Source: VFZS01 sp964353255
GTDB taxonomy: Bacteria > Acidobacteriota > Terriglobia > Bryobacterales > Bryobacteraceae
Direction: 5' to 3'
DNA length: 15,829 nucleotides
NCBI GenBank assembly: GCA_964353255.1
Contig: CAYGVJ010000124.1
Location: forward strand, 1-15,829
The notes below the pieces were generated by a model that did no database searches, was not told the DNA's origin, and saw only the letters and a list, made by a program, of their open reading frames with translations. A program made the translations under genes and the position numbers. Shown piece by piece: positions 1 to 7,667 of this stretch (positions are counted from its first letter, which is position 1; each line of letters begins with the position of its first letter).

Positions 1-204
1 AAGTCCAGTCAAATCAACGCAGGACTGCCTGCCGCGGGGTGGAACTTCGGCTTAGTCCGCTGTATCGCGATCTGCCAGCCCACCACGGCGCCGTCGCCCT
101 GCCCTGCCAAGCTCGGGAGGATGCACGACCGATCGGCACTGCTGCGCTGTCGGAGGCGACTGCCCCCCCTCAACAGGCGCGGGGCCGAACGGGCGACAAA
201 TCAG

Positions 205-233
205 TTGTCAACCATCATGCGCCGTGATACCTT
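205..233 (+). promoter_or_regulatory. Possible promoter of the lipoprotein gene
   Basis: TTGTCA (205-210) is followed after 17 bases by TACCTT (228-233), which is preceded by TG one base upstream and so forms an extended -10 (TGATACCTT). Transcription would start near 240, about 35 bases before the ATG at 276. This is a sequence-pattern call only. The 204 bases before it hold nothing I recognise as a gene. Confidence 0.35.
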
Positions 234-275
234 ACAGACTTGGACAAGAACTTCTCGAAAGCGAGGGCAGGGCGC

Positions 276-1097
276 ATGAGCCGCAACGCGTTTCTCTATT
301 GTCTTCTCGTCCTTACTCTTGCCGGATTGGGCGGTTGCTCCGGCAAGCCAGCCGCCGAAGAATCCAAGAAAGCCGGGGCCGCGCCAGACAAAATCCAGGG
401 AAAGGCCCAAGTTCTGGAGGCATCGACCTCGGCCGATGCTGCTCTGAACGCGGGTGGACCTTCCGTGTACCTTTGGGACGCCGAGCGTCGCTACCGCCTG
501 TTCGTGAGGAAGGCCGTTCAGGTAGGCCACGGTAAGGAGTATATTGCCGAGGGTGTCTACGCGCAAAAGGCCATTGACGAGATTGGCGATCCCGACCAGG
601 GCAAGAATGGCTATCCGCTCCAATCAAGCTGCGAGCGTGTCATCAAGATGGCCTGGAGCGGCCTGGGTTTTTATGAAGCCGATGAGCGTGCCACGGTTTT
701 GCGCCGGGTGGTGAACCGGTATCCCGCCAGGCCCGTATTCCTGGTCACCCGGTTGTTGCCCGTTACATCCAAGGAGAGCGGCGCCGTTTCCGCGGAACCA
801 AAGCCGGGCGCCGAGGAGAAGGACATCCCGGAAGTGTCTGTCCCGGCGGAGAAACAACGCGCTCTTCTGATTGAGGGTCCGACGGTTCAAACCGCGCCCC
901 TTTGGGAGCCCGCGGGGGGGACGGTCCGCTGCAAAATCCTCATCGACACGGAAGGGAAAATCTCGGAGCTCCAAACCGGCGCGCAACTCTGTGAGGGTGT
1001 GCGGTGGTCTCAGTTTCGTTATCAGCCTTTGGTGCAGCGCGGCCGCCCCGTCAAGGTGAAAACCGAGGTTGAAGTGCGCTTCGAACCGCGAAAGTAA
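276..1097 (+). CDS. Lipoprotein with a TonB-C-like C-terminal domain
   Basis: The 273-residue product starts MSRN, followed by a hydrophobic stretch and a lipobox (LGGC, lipid-attachment Cys at residue 21), so it should be exported and anchored in a membrane. I chose the ATG at 276 over the upstream TTG at 240 because it puts the signal peptide at the N-terminus and has a purine-rich GAGGG-type site about 10 bases upstream. The middle (about residues 55-150) is an unrecognised domain. The last 70 residues resemble the TonB C-terminal fold: G-T-V-R-C-K-I-L-I-D, a short variable part, then FRYQPLVQRGRPVKVK and a final V-x-V-x-F-x-P strand. There is no TonB N-terminal membrane anchor or long proline linker, so a role as an energy transducer is doubtful; I read it as a stand-alone envelope protein. 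It seems monocistronic. No partner is visible nearby. Confidence 0.75.
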   Translation: MSRNAFLYCLLVLTLAGLGGCSGKPAAEESKKAGAAPDKIQGKAQVLEASTSADAALNAGGPSVYLWDAERRYRLFVRKAVQVGHGKEYIAEGVYAQKAIDEIGDPDQGKNGYPLQSSCERVIKMAWSGLGFYEADERATVLRRVVNRYPARPVFLVTRLLPVTSKESGAVSAEPKPGAEEKDIPEVSVPAEKQRALLIEGPTVQTAPLWEPAGGTVRCKILIDTEGKISELQTGAQLCEGVRWSQFRYQPLVQRGRPVKVKTEVEVRFEPRK

Positions 1098-1292
1098 AAG
1101 CCTTATAGTTCACTCAGAGGTTCCGCTCTGCGTTCCTGGCCCGCTCCGCCCCGGCAGTAGGAAGCCTGCCTGACGCCGTAGCGTTTAGGAGGCCATAGCT
1201 GTCGGGAAATCCCCTTTGCACCAGGGACCCAGCATTCCCTGCCCCAACACGGCAACTTTGGGGCGGCCGCGCGTAAGCCAAGAAATCCACGA

Positions 1293-1491
1293 CTACCCAA
1301 CCCGTCGAGCGGCCGTGCGCTGCCCCACATCGCCGTTCAGAAACCGCTCCACTTGGCCCAGCGATGCACCCATCGGCTCTCTCCCCGCGCTCCCACCGCG
1401 CCAACGTGCCGGGGTCAACGGCGAGTCTCAGCGCGGCTTCTTTCTGCGGAAGTCCCAGCGATCTTCGATGCCGGACGAGGCGGTCGCGCCC
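1293..1491 (-). pseudogene. Relic of an XRE-type HTH regulator (C-terminal part)
   Basis: Read on the minus strand, positions 1491 to about 1375 encode a recognisable HTH: VRHRRSLGLPQKEAALRL followed by a DPGTLARWERGER block, the normal helix-turn-helix signature of XRE-like proteins. After WERGER the frame breaks by a small indel. In the next frame the sequence continues as EPMGASLGQVERFLNGDVG and ends with ARRVG and a TAG stop at 1293-1295, which looks like the natural C-terminus of such a protein. The N-terminal part is missing: upstream of 1491 the sequence belongs to a different relic on the opposite strand. It is therefore a truncated, frameshifted fragment without visible function. Between 1098 and 1292 I see no further gene. 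Confidence 0.6.
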
Positions 1492-1499
1492 GGCAGAGG

Positions 1500-1815
1500 C
1501 TGCGGCGGGCTGTCCCTCGGTTTCGCCCCGCGTGCGGAGACGGTGGTGCGAACCGATGCCGGCGTCGAGAAGGCCGATTCCAACATGGCCCCGCACGCCT
1601 GGGCCGAGCTGGAGGCTCTATTCGAGGGCCGCCGCGCCGGCGCGCGCATCACCATCCACCGCGCCAACCCGGGCTTCCCCAACGGCTGGTGCCTGCGGCA
1701 CTACGGGTTTCTGGGCGTGAACTACCCGGGCCTGGCGACTTACACCCTGGCGCCCGCGCGGCCCCTGGTGATGAAGTACCGGGTCACGCTGTACGCGGGG
1801 GAGGCCGCTCGCTGA
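1500..1815 (+). pseudogene. C-terminal fragment of a DUF6807 (PmoA-type) protein
   Basis: About 105 codons ending in a TGA at 1813-1815 resemble the C-terminus of the DUF6807 family, often labelled methane oxygenase PmoA although the link to methane oxidation is nominal. Recognisable parts are the acidic/aromatic block PHAWAELEALFEGRRAGAR, the ITIHRANPGFPN motif (family form: I-x-I-x-x-x-x-N-P-x-x-P), the W-C-L-R-x-Y-G-F-L-G-V-N-Y-P-G block, and a terminal strand with PLVMKYRVTLY. Full-length members are around 300 residues; here everything upstream is lost and the frame runs into unrelated sequence (the inverted XRE relic). No start codon or ribosome site makes sense, so I call it a dead fragment. 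Confidence in the family is moderate. Confidence 0.55.
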
Positions 1816-1902
1816 AGAAGCTTGGCCAGCCTGCTCAGGGCGGCGGCCGCGCCGGAGCTTACCTGGCCCCAGGTATTTCGGCGAGAGAAACGCCGCTCCA
1901 GG

Positions 1903-1908
1903 TATACT
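1903..1908 (+). promoter_or_regulatory. Putative -10 box of yifB (near-leaderless)
   Basis: TATACT lies 10 bases before the yifB ATG at 1919, so a transcript would start only a few bases before the start codon. No good TTGACA-like -35 and no Shine-Dalgarno sequence are visible. The ADOP permease gene has a TATCAT box at the same distance from its ATG. Confidence 0.4.
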
Positions 1909-1918
1909 GAATCCGCGT

Positions 1919-3439
1919 ATGGCGTTGTTTCGCACCCGCAGCGCCGCGGTCTACGGCATCGAGGCTCACCTGATCGACGTCGAGGTGGACATGTACCCCT
2001 CGGGCAGCGCGCGCGACTTCGTCACCGTGGGCATGCCCGACACCGCGGTCCGGGAGAGCCGGGAACGGATCAAGTCCGCCCTGCTCAACTCCGGCTTCCG
2101 CTACCCCAGCAAGGCCGTCACCATCAACCTGGCCCCCGCCAACCTGCGCAAAGAGGGGGCCGGCTTCGATCTGCCGATGGCTGTGGGGATTCTGGGCGCG
2201 CTGGGTGTGGTGCGCTCGACCGACGCCTACCTGCTGGCCGGGGAGTTGTCGCTCGACGGCTCGGTGCGCGCGGTGCGTGGGGCCTTGTCCATGGCCGTGT
2301 GCGCGCGCCGGGAAGGCATCCCCAACCTGGTGGTGCCCGCCGAGAACGCCGCCGAAGCCGCTGTAGTCGAAGGCATCAGTGCTTTCGGCGTGCGGCACCT
2401 GTCCGAAGTGGTCGCCCTGGTGAACGAGCCGGAGCGCTTCTCGCCGGTTCTTCCGGAGGCGCAGGTTCCTGCCTTGGCGGAACCGCAGGCTGCCGACTTC
2501 CGCGACGTGCGCGGTCAGACCAGCGCCAAGCGAGCCCTCGAGGTGGCCGCCGCCGGGGGCCACAACGTGCTCATGATCGGCCCGCCGGGGTCGGGCAAGA
2601 CGATGCTCGCCAAGCGCCTGGCCGGGATCCTGCCGCCCCTGACGTTTCCCGAGGCCATCGAGACCACGCAGGTTCACAGCGTGGCTGGGGCGCTGCCGCC
2701 GGGCGCGGGTCTGCTCATCCAGCGGCCCTTCCGCGCGCCGCACCACACCATCTCGGACGCCGGGCTGATCGGCGGCGGCACAGGCATCGCGCGGCCGGGT
2801 GAGGTGAGCCTGGCCCACCACGGCCTGCTCTTCCTGGATGAGTTCCCGGAGTTCCCCCGCAACGTGCTCGAACTGTTGCGGCAGCCGCTCGAGGATTGCT
2901 CGGTGACCATCGCGCGGGCCAACATGACCCTGTCCTTTCCCGCCAGCTTCATGCTGGTGGCGGCCATGAATCCCTGCCCGTGCGGCTTTCACGGCGATTC
3001 GACGCGCGAGTGCCGCTGCACGCCGGCCATCATCCAGCGCTACCTGGCCAAGATCTCGGGGCCGCTGCTGGACCGCATCGATCTGCACATCGAGGTGCCG
3101 GCCGTGGCGTTCAAGGAGATGCGGGCGGCGGAGGGCGGCGTTTCCTCGGCGGAGATCCGCGGGCGCGTCGAGCGGGCGCGCGCCCTCCAGCAGGCCCGCG
3201 GCTTTTACAACGCCCGCATTCCGGTGCAACTGCTGCGCAGGTTTTGCCGGCTGGACGAGGCCGGCGAGCGGACCCTCGAGCTGGCCGTGCGCCGCCTGGG
3301 CCTCTCGGCTCGCGCCCACGACCGAGTTCTCAAGGTTGCTCGCACCATCGCCGACCTCGCCGGCGAGGAAGCCGTCAGCGCCAAGCATCTGGCTGAGGCC
3401 GTCCAGTACCGGAGCTTGGACAGGGAGTATTGGAGCTGA
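1919..3439 (+). CDS. yifB: YifB/ComM family Mg-chelatase-like AAA ATPase
   Basis: The 506-residue product is full length for the family. The N-terminal ChlI-like domain (about 1-170) holds the typical VYGIEAHLIDVEVDM and VGMPDTAVRESRERIKSA blocks. The AAA core follows: Walker A GPPGSGKT (221-228), Walker B LLFLDE (303-308), a sensor region AAMNPCPCG (348-356), paired cysteines at 353/355 and 365/367, and the arginine-finger region SGPLLDRID (380-388). The C-terminal Mg-chelatase helical domain (about 415-506) ends in a VARTIADLAG motif. In transformable bacteria ComM is a hexameric helicase that extends branch migration of incoming DNA. That role is known for the family and not shown here. 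The DUF2283 gene starts 2 bases after the stop. Two further partial copies of the 3' end lie downstream at 3666-3765 and 7668-7880. Confidence 0.95.
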   Translation: MALFRTRSAAVYGIEAHLIDVEVDMYPSGSARDFVTVGMPDTAVRESRERIKSALLNSGFRYPSKAVTINLAPANLRKEGAGFDLPMAVGILGALGVVRSTDAYLLAGELSLDGSVRAVRGALSMAVCARREGIPNLVVPAENAAEAAVVEGISAFGVRHLSEVVALVNEPERFSPVLPEAQVPALAEPQAADFRDVRGQTSAKRALEVAAAGGHNVLMIGPPGSGKTMLAKRLAGILPPLTFPEAIETTQVHSVAGALPPGAGLLIQRPFRAPHHTISDAGLIGGGTGIARPGEVSLAHHGLLFLDEFPEFPRNVLELLRQPLEDCSVTIARANMTLSFPASFMLVAAMNPCPCGFHGDSTRECRCTPAIIQRYLAKISGPLLDRIDLHIEVPAVAFKEMRAAEGGVSSAEIRGRVERARALQQARGFYNARIPVQLLRRFCRLDEAGERTLELAVRRLGLSARAHDRVLKVARTIADLAGEEAVSAKHLAEAVQYRSLDREYWS

Positions 3440-3441
3440 GT

Positions 3442-3648
3442 ATGAAGATCACCTACCATCAGAAAGCCGACCTGCTCTACATCAGCTTCGATGAGAATCC
3501 GCCGCAGGTAATCAACAGGCGTATGGGCGACGACATCGTCCTCGATCTAGCCGAGGGCGACCGCATCGTCGGGATCGAAATCCTGGACGCTTCGAAGCGG
3601 CTCCGGCTCGAGCAGGTCCTGCCAGTCGAATACCAGAAGACCGCCTGA
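3442..3648 (+). CDS. DUF2283 family small protein
   Basis: The 68-residue product opens with MKITYHQKADLLYISF and contains the D-D-I-V-L-D and IVGIEILDASKRL blocks that define DUF2283. The ATG at 3442 was chosen over an in-frame TTG at 3430 because it gives the family's normal start and has GGAG 6 bases upstream, inside the last codons of yifB. With only 2 bases between the yifB stop and this start, translation is probably coupled to yifB. Members of this family are often found beside DUF4258-type small proteins in presumed toxin-antitoxin pairs; no such partner is seen here, so its role is open. The next sequence downstream is a broken second yifB 3' end. Confidence 0.85.
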   Translation: MKITYHQKADLLYISFDENPPQVINRRMGDDIVLDLAEGDRIVGIEILDASKRLRLEQVLPVEYQKTA

Positions 3649-3665
3649 CGCCCCGCGATTTGCCC

Positions 3666-3765
3666 GCAACGGGCCTGTGGGCTGGCACGTATTTGCGCAT
3701 CCTCAAAGTCGCCCGCACCATCGCCGACTTCGCCGGCGAGGAAGCCGTCACCGCCTGTCACCTGG
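3666..3765 (+). pseudogene. Partial second copy of the yifB 3' end (copy B)
   Basis: About 100 bases encode YLRILKVARTIADFAGEEAV followed by TACHLAL, matching YifB residues of about 461-491 (DRVLKVARTIADLAGEEAV, then SAKHLAE). Nucleotide identity to the intact gene is high only in the core, and several differences are silent, so this is a diverged allele of yifB rather than a fresh duplicate. It lacks the rest of the gene upstream and the last 15 or so codons downstream. Its right edge (about 3766) abuts the end of a transposase relic on the other strand. Confidence 0.75.
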
Positions 3766-3767
3766 CC

Positions 3768-4159
3768 TTATCGGATACCCGGCTTCAGCCTCAACTCGTT
3801 GGCGATGCGCTCCTCTCCCCAAGTCGGATTCTCGGCGGCCATCTTCCGGATCAACTCCTGGAGAACCTTCGGCAACCGCGGCCTTCCAACCGGCCTCGAC
3901 TTCCAGCGCCAAAACAGGCGGAACCCCTTCGATGCCATCGGATGAGCGTGTCTGGCTTGACAATTACGAGCGCAGTACGCCAATCGAACAGCCGGCTCAG
4001 GACGGCCATCAGCCATCGGGTGGAATCGTCCGCGCGATGCGGTTTGAGCTTGCGCTCCTGGAACAACGCCAACTGCTTTCGGAGGAACAGATTCCCGGCC
4101 GCCAGCACGCGACGGGATCGAGTGAAGAGGAAGACAAGCTGACAGAGGGCGATAAGCAC
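3768..4159 (-). mobile_element. Truncated, frameshifted IS481-like integrase/transposase relic
   Basis: On the minus strand a GTG at 4159 opens a reading frame with the N-terminal pattern of a common orphan transposase: AAGNLFLRKQLALFQERKLKP, then LLSRLFDWR-like and VIVKPDTLIRWHRRG segments. Near 3925 a single-base indel shifts the frame; the protein continues as GFRLFWRWKSRPVGRPRLP, then LIRKMAAENPTWGEERIANEL and ends after LKPGIR at a stop at 3768-3770. That is the point just before the DDE catalytic domain, so the catalytic half is missing. The truncation coincides with the right edge of the second yifB fragment. The element cannot move by itself. Family placement rests on the HTH-type N-terminal motifs only. 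Confidence 0.7.
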
Positions 4160-4584
4160 TGGGCCAATGGTCCGGAAGCAGTGACCAAGCGAGCGAGCGA
4201 TGACCTGTCTGACGCAACGACGTTACGCCATGTTAAAAGGGTGTGATTTCCAGTGCGCGCCTGGGTGGTCAGCATCACCGCTACTGCTGGCTGCAAGTGG
4301 CGTAGGGCGTTCGCATAGGCTGGATCTTTTCTCTGTCGTCTGCCATCGTCGGCACCAGCGTTGGGAGCATCGCTCGTCGGGTTACTGGTCTGTCCGGAAA
4401 GGCCGCAGCCCCGAAGATCCAAGGTCAGCGGAGGCTCCGCACCGGTTTCGCAGGCTATTGGGTCGGTCATCCTCGGCAAAATGTGTTGGCTCGGCAAGCT
4501 CCAATGCGCCGCACACGGCAACCTCTCGCTGTCACATGGCCTTCCACCGCGCCGCGAATCCGGTTTTGCCTACAGACAGCGCGC
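4160..4584. other. Stretch without a recognisable gene
   Basis: Between the start of the transposase relic and the stop codon of the ADOP permease gene there are about 425 bases. Open frames exist on both strands, but none shows a recognisable motif, a good start site or a family pattern. It is probably the decayed flank of the insertion. I saw no tRNA, hairpin-plus-T-run terminator or clear transposon end. Confidence 0.5.
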
Positions 4585-7005
4585 TTACTCGAACCGCAGC
4601 GCGCTCATCGGCTCAAGCGACGCGGCGCGCCGCGCCGGCCCCAGCACCGCCAGCAGCGCCGCGGCCAGCAGAACCACCGGCACGCCCACGAACGTCGCGG
4701 CGTCGGTCGCGCTGATCCCGTACAGCAGGCTGGCCGTGAACCGGCTGAGGCCGAACGCGAGCCCCAGTCCGAGGACGAGGCTGGCGCTGACGATCGCCAG
4801 GCCCTGCTGCACCACCAGCCGCACGATGCCCGCCGGGCGCGCGCCCAGCGCCATGCGGATGCCGATCTCGCGCGTGCGGCTGCGCACCGAATAGCTCACC
4901 ACGCCGTACAAGCCCACGCTGGCCAGCGTCAGGCCGAGCAGGCCGAAGACTCCGAACAGCAGGGCGCAGATTCGTGGGAGCAGAAACGCTTTCGCCACGT
5001 GGTGGGTCATCGTGTCCACGTTGAACACCGCCAGGTGCGGGTCCAGCGCCTCGATCTGCTCCCGCACCGCACGGATCATCCGCCCCGGATCGCCCGAGGT
5101 CTTCACCAGCAACGTCAGTCCCAGCAGGCTCAGGACTTCGCTCGGCTCCCGCGGCAAGAACCGGTACACGCAGGCCGTGGTTTCCTCTCCCAGCGTGACC
5201 GACTTCGAGTTCCCGGCGATGCCGATGATCTCGTAGCTCTTTCCGCCCCCTGACACGATGCGCCGTCCGATGGGAGCCTGGTCGCCGAACAGCCGCCGTG
5301 CCAGCGTCTGGTCGACCACCACGACTGGGTTGTTGAGGTCGCGCTCGGGCCTGAAATCACGGCCGCCGAGCAGCGGCGTCCCGATGGTCTCGAAGTAGCG
5401 CGCCGTGACCGAGAACACGTTGGCGGGGACGCCTTTGGCGCGGTTGGCGGACGCATCGCGGAAGTCGTCGCCGTTTTGCGCCAGGCTCAGCGGGAGGATG
5501 TTTACTGCCGCCATCGAGCGCGCACCGGGCAAGGCCGTGACACGCGTTTCGAGCTGCCGCAGGAACTCGCGCACGCGCTCTTCGGAGTAGCCGTTGGTCT
5601 TGGGGTCCACGGCCATCATGAGCACGTTCTCCGGGCGGATGCCCAGATCCATCGAGGCCGCGCTTTGCAGGCTGCGCAGAAACAGGCCCGCGCCGATCAA
5701 CAGCACCGCCGACAGCGTCACCTGCACGCCCACCAGCAGGTTCCGCAACCCAAAGCGGCGGAACCGGCCGAAGCCCGGGCCGGCGTTCTTCAGGATCGAG
5801 ACCAGATCGGGGCGGCTGGCGGCGAGCGCCGGCGCCAACCCGAACAGGATGCCGGTGAAGACGGCCAGCGCGGCGGTGAAGGCGAGCACGCGGTGGTCCG
5901 GGGTCAGGTCGAATGCGATCGGAATCGGAATGGGGAGCCGGAAGCTGGAAATCGCTCGCGCCGCGAAGAACGCCACCACGAAGCCGCCCGCCGCGCCCAG
6001 GCCCGCCAGCAGCACGCTCTCTGTCAGCAATTGCCGGATCAGGTGGCCGCGGCCCGCGCCGATCGCGAGGCGGATGCCGATCTCCTGCTGGCGGCTGACC
6101 GCCCTGGCCAACAGCAGGTTCGCCACGTTCGCGCACGCCACCAGGAGCACCAGGCCGACCACCACCATCAGCAAGGTCATGAAGCCGGCGACGTACTGCT
6201 CCCCGCCCACAATCCCGCCGGCGGCGGTCAGGGTGACGGGCTCGCGTCGCCGGCCCTTGTGGTAGCTCTCGTGGATCCGCGCGTGCACCACGTTCATCGA
6301 GGCCACCGCCTCCTGGCGGCTCACTCCCCTCCGCAGCCTGCCGTTGATCACGATCCAGTGGGCGTTGCGGCTCTCTTTGTCCTTCATGATTTCGGGCGTG
6401 AAGTCCGAGGTCATAGCCAGCGGCGCCCAGAACTCCGAGACGATGCCCCGGTCGGTGCCGTAAAACCCGGGCGCCGCCACCCCCACCACGGTGTACCGCC
6501 GGCCGTTGAAGAGGACGGTCCTGCCCAGCACCGACGGCTCGGCCCCGAACCGGCGCTGCCACAGCGCGCTCCCCAACACCACCACCGGATTGCGCCCCGG
6601 AACCGCATCCTCCTCGGGAGTGATGCCGCGGCCCAGCACGATGGGCGCGCCCGTCACCTGGAAGTAGTTGCCGGACACGAGTTGCCCCCACACCCGCTCG
6701 GCCGAGCCCCCGCCCGCCAGGCTGGCCGGCGCCAGCGGGAAGTGCCCCGCCAGGCCCTCGAACACCGCTCCGCACTGCTCACGGAAGTCCCGGTAGTCGG
6801 GATACGGGAACGTGCGCCCGCCCGAAAAAGCGTACAGCCCGCCCGGGTCGCGCACCCGCAGGGCGCCCAGCAGCATGCCGTTCACCATGCTGAAGACGGT
6901 CGTGTTGGCCGCGATGCCGAGCGCGATCGAAACCGCCACCACGGCCGTGAAGGCGGGGTCCTTGCGGAAGCCGCGAAGCGCATACCGGATATCGTGAAGC
7001 AGCAT
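4585..7005 (-). CDS. ADOP-family ABC-type permease (MacB_PCD/FtsX)
   Basis: The 806-residue product has the layout of acidobacterial duplicated orphan permeases. A membrane helix near the N-terminus (about 19-42, in the KDPAFTAVVAVSIALGIAAN block) is followed by a MacB-type periplasmic domain (about 50-265, with motifs such as VVLGSALWQRRFG and FNGRRYTVVGVA) and an FtsX helix set (about 270-400, with VACANVANLLLARA and RQQEIGIRLAIGAGRGHL). A second copy of the same plan follows: helix near 425, periplasmic domain 450-665, final helices to 795 with RSRTREIGIRMALGARP. It is intact. No ATP-binding subunit gene is adjacent, as usual for these orphans, whose substrates are mostly unknown. The gene stands alone between two transposase relics. 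A TATCAT box lies 10 bases before the ATG and no Shine-Dalgarno is evident. Confidence 0.93.
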   Translation of the reverse strand: MLLHDIRYALRGFRKDPAFTAVVAVSIALGIAANTTVFSMVNGMLLGALRVRDPGGLYAFSGGRTFPYPDYRDFREQCGAVFEGLAGHFPLAPASLAGGGSAERVWGQLVSGNYFQVTGAPIVLGRGITPEEDAVPGRNPVVVLGSALWQRRFGAEPSVLGRTVLFNGRRYTVVGVAAPGFYGTDRGIVSEFWAPLAMTSDFTPEIMKDKESRNAHWIVINGRLRRGVSRQEAVASMNVVHARIHESYHKGRRREPVTLTAAGGIVGGEQYVAGFMTLLMVVVGLVLLVACANVANLLLARAVSRQQEIGIRLAIGAGRGHLIRQLLTESVLLAGLGAAGGFVVAFFAARAISSFRLPIPIPIAFDLTPDHRVLAFTAALAVFTGILFGLAPALAASRPDLVSILKNAGPGFGRFRRFGLRNLLVGVQVTLSAVLLIGAGLFLRSLQSAASMDLGIRPENVLMMAVDPKTNGYSEERVREFLRQLETRVTALPGARSMAAVNILPLSLAQNGDDFRDASANRAKGVPANVFSVTARYFETIGTPLLGGRDFRPERDLNNPVVVVDQTLARRLFGDQAPIGRRIVSGGGKSYEIIGIAGNSKSVTLGEETTACVYRFLPREPSEVLSLLGLTLLVKTSGDPGRMIRAVREQIEALDPHLAVFNVDTMTHHVAKAFLLPRICALLFGVFGLLGLTLASVGLYGVVSYSVRSRTREIGIRMALGARPAGIVRLVVQQGLAIVSASLVLGLGLAFGLSRFTASLLYGISATDAATFVGVPVVLLAAALLAVLGPARRAASLEPMSALRFE

Positions 7006-7015
7006 GACTTGACTT

Positions 7016-7021
7016 ATGATA
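7016..7021 (-). promoter_or_regulatory. Putative -10 box of the ADOP permease gene
   Basis: Read on the minus strand this is TATCAT, 10 bases before the ATG at 7005. The implied transcript would have a leader of only a few bases. The arrangement matches that of yifB. No convincing -35 is visible. Confidence 0.35.
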
Positions 7022-7187
7022 CCCAGAAGGATGCGGCCGGGTTCAAGCGGGGGAGCCTGTCCAGCCGCGGCTCCGTAGAGGCTCCGGTGTGTTGCCGAAA
7101 CTCCATGATGTTCTGGAATCAGCGACTTGCGGTTTGAAGCCGTGGGCCTGCCGAAGCGACGTTACGGCATGGTACCACCGTGAGTTC

Positions 7188-7557
7188 ATGGCCGAATTCA
7201 TCCTTGCGCTCCCGGCCGCACTGCGAGTCTTCTTCCGCAGTCGGGGCAACACCGCCCTGGAAGTCCTCGCCTTGCCGCAGCAGGTCGCCCAGCAGAGCTG
7301 AAACGTTCTCGCCCGAAATTGAACGGCCTCGACCGGTTGTTCTGAAAGACGCTTCGATGCGCCTGGCCCCCGTGGGCAGAGGTTCTCCACATCGTGAAGC
7401 CCGAGATCGTCGTCGGGTGGCACCGGGCGGGAGTCCGGCTCTGCTGGCGTCGGCGATCGCGACCGGGCGGCGGCAGCCCGAAAACCACCGCTGCCGTCCT
7501 GGCGCTCATCTGCCGCGTGGCGCAAGAAACCACAACCATCGCTTGGCAAACGCGTGA
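7188..7557 (+). mobile_element. Second IS481-like transposase relic, heavily degraded
   Basis: Starting at an ATG at 7188 the plus strand encodes MAEFILALPAALRVFFRSR and NTALEVLALPQQVA, a typical N-terminus of an orphan integrase, before a stop at 7299-7301. In another frame ERPRPV follows, and from about 7394 a third frame gives KPEIVVGWHRAGVRLCWRRR, then RPGGGSP and LALICRVAQE. At least two frameshifts and a stop separate these pieces, so it is dead. The DDE catalytic half is absent, as in the relic at 3768-4159. The two relics point outward from the ADOP gene in opposite orientation, but they are clearly different in sequence and so are not two ends of one recent composite transposon. Confidence 0.65.
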
Positions 7558-7636
7558 AGGGCGGGGGTCCACCCCTGTGGCGCGGCGAGTCCCAGTGGTG
7601 GACTCAAGCGAGTGGGCCGCCTAACTCACTGATTCA

Positions 7637-7657
7637 GAAGGGCTAGTCTTGCCCTTC
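7637..7657. repeat. Small perfect hairpin
   Basis: GAAGGGC (7637-7643) and GCCCTTC (7651-7657) are perfectly complementary around a 7-base loop. No run of T follows on either strand, so it is not a typical terminator. It sits 10 bases before the third yifB fragment and might be part of a decayed element end. Confidence 0.35.
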
Positions 7658-7667
7658 GCAGCAGCGC

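Noticed and set aside
39..227. A 62-codon open frame before the lipoprotein gene.
   Set aside because: It has no ribosome site, no recognisable motif and runs into the putative promoter region.
1500..1815. A functional methane-oxidation gene suggested by the PmoA-type name of the family.
   Set aside because: The DUF6807 label is not particulate methane monooxygenase, and only a C-terminal fragment is present.
4483..7137. Several long open frames on the plus strand opposite the ADOP gene (for example 5476-7137).
   Set aside because: They are antisense shadows of a high-GC gene, rich in Arg, Gln and His, without domain motifs.
4218..7171. A 15-base near-perfect direct repeat (CGACGTTACGSCATG) at 4218-4232 and 7157-7171 flanking the ADOP permease gene.
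   Set aside because: It matches 14 of 15 bases, but several such pairs are expected by chance in a 15.8 kb window, and neither copy sits at a clear element boundary.
3768..7557. A composite transposon made of two copies of the same IS flanking the ADOP gene.
   Set aside because: The two transposase relics are clearly different in sequence and both are truncated and frameshifted; no matching terminal repeats were seen.
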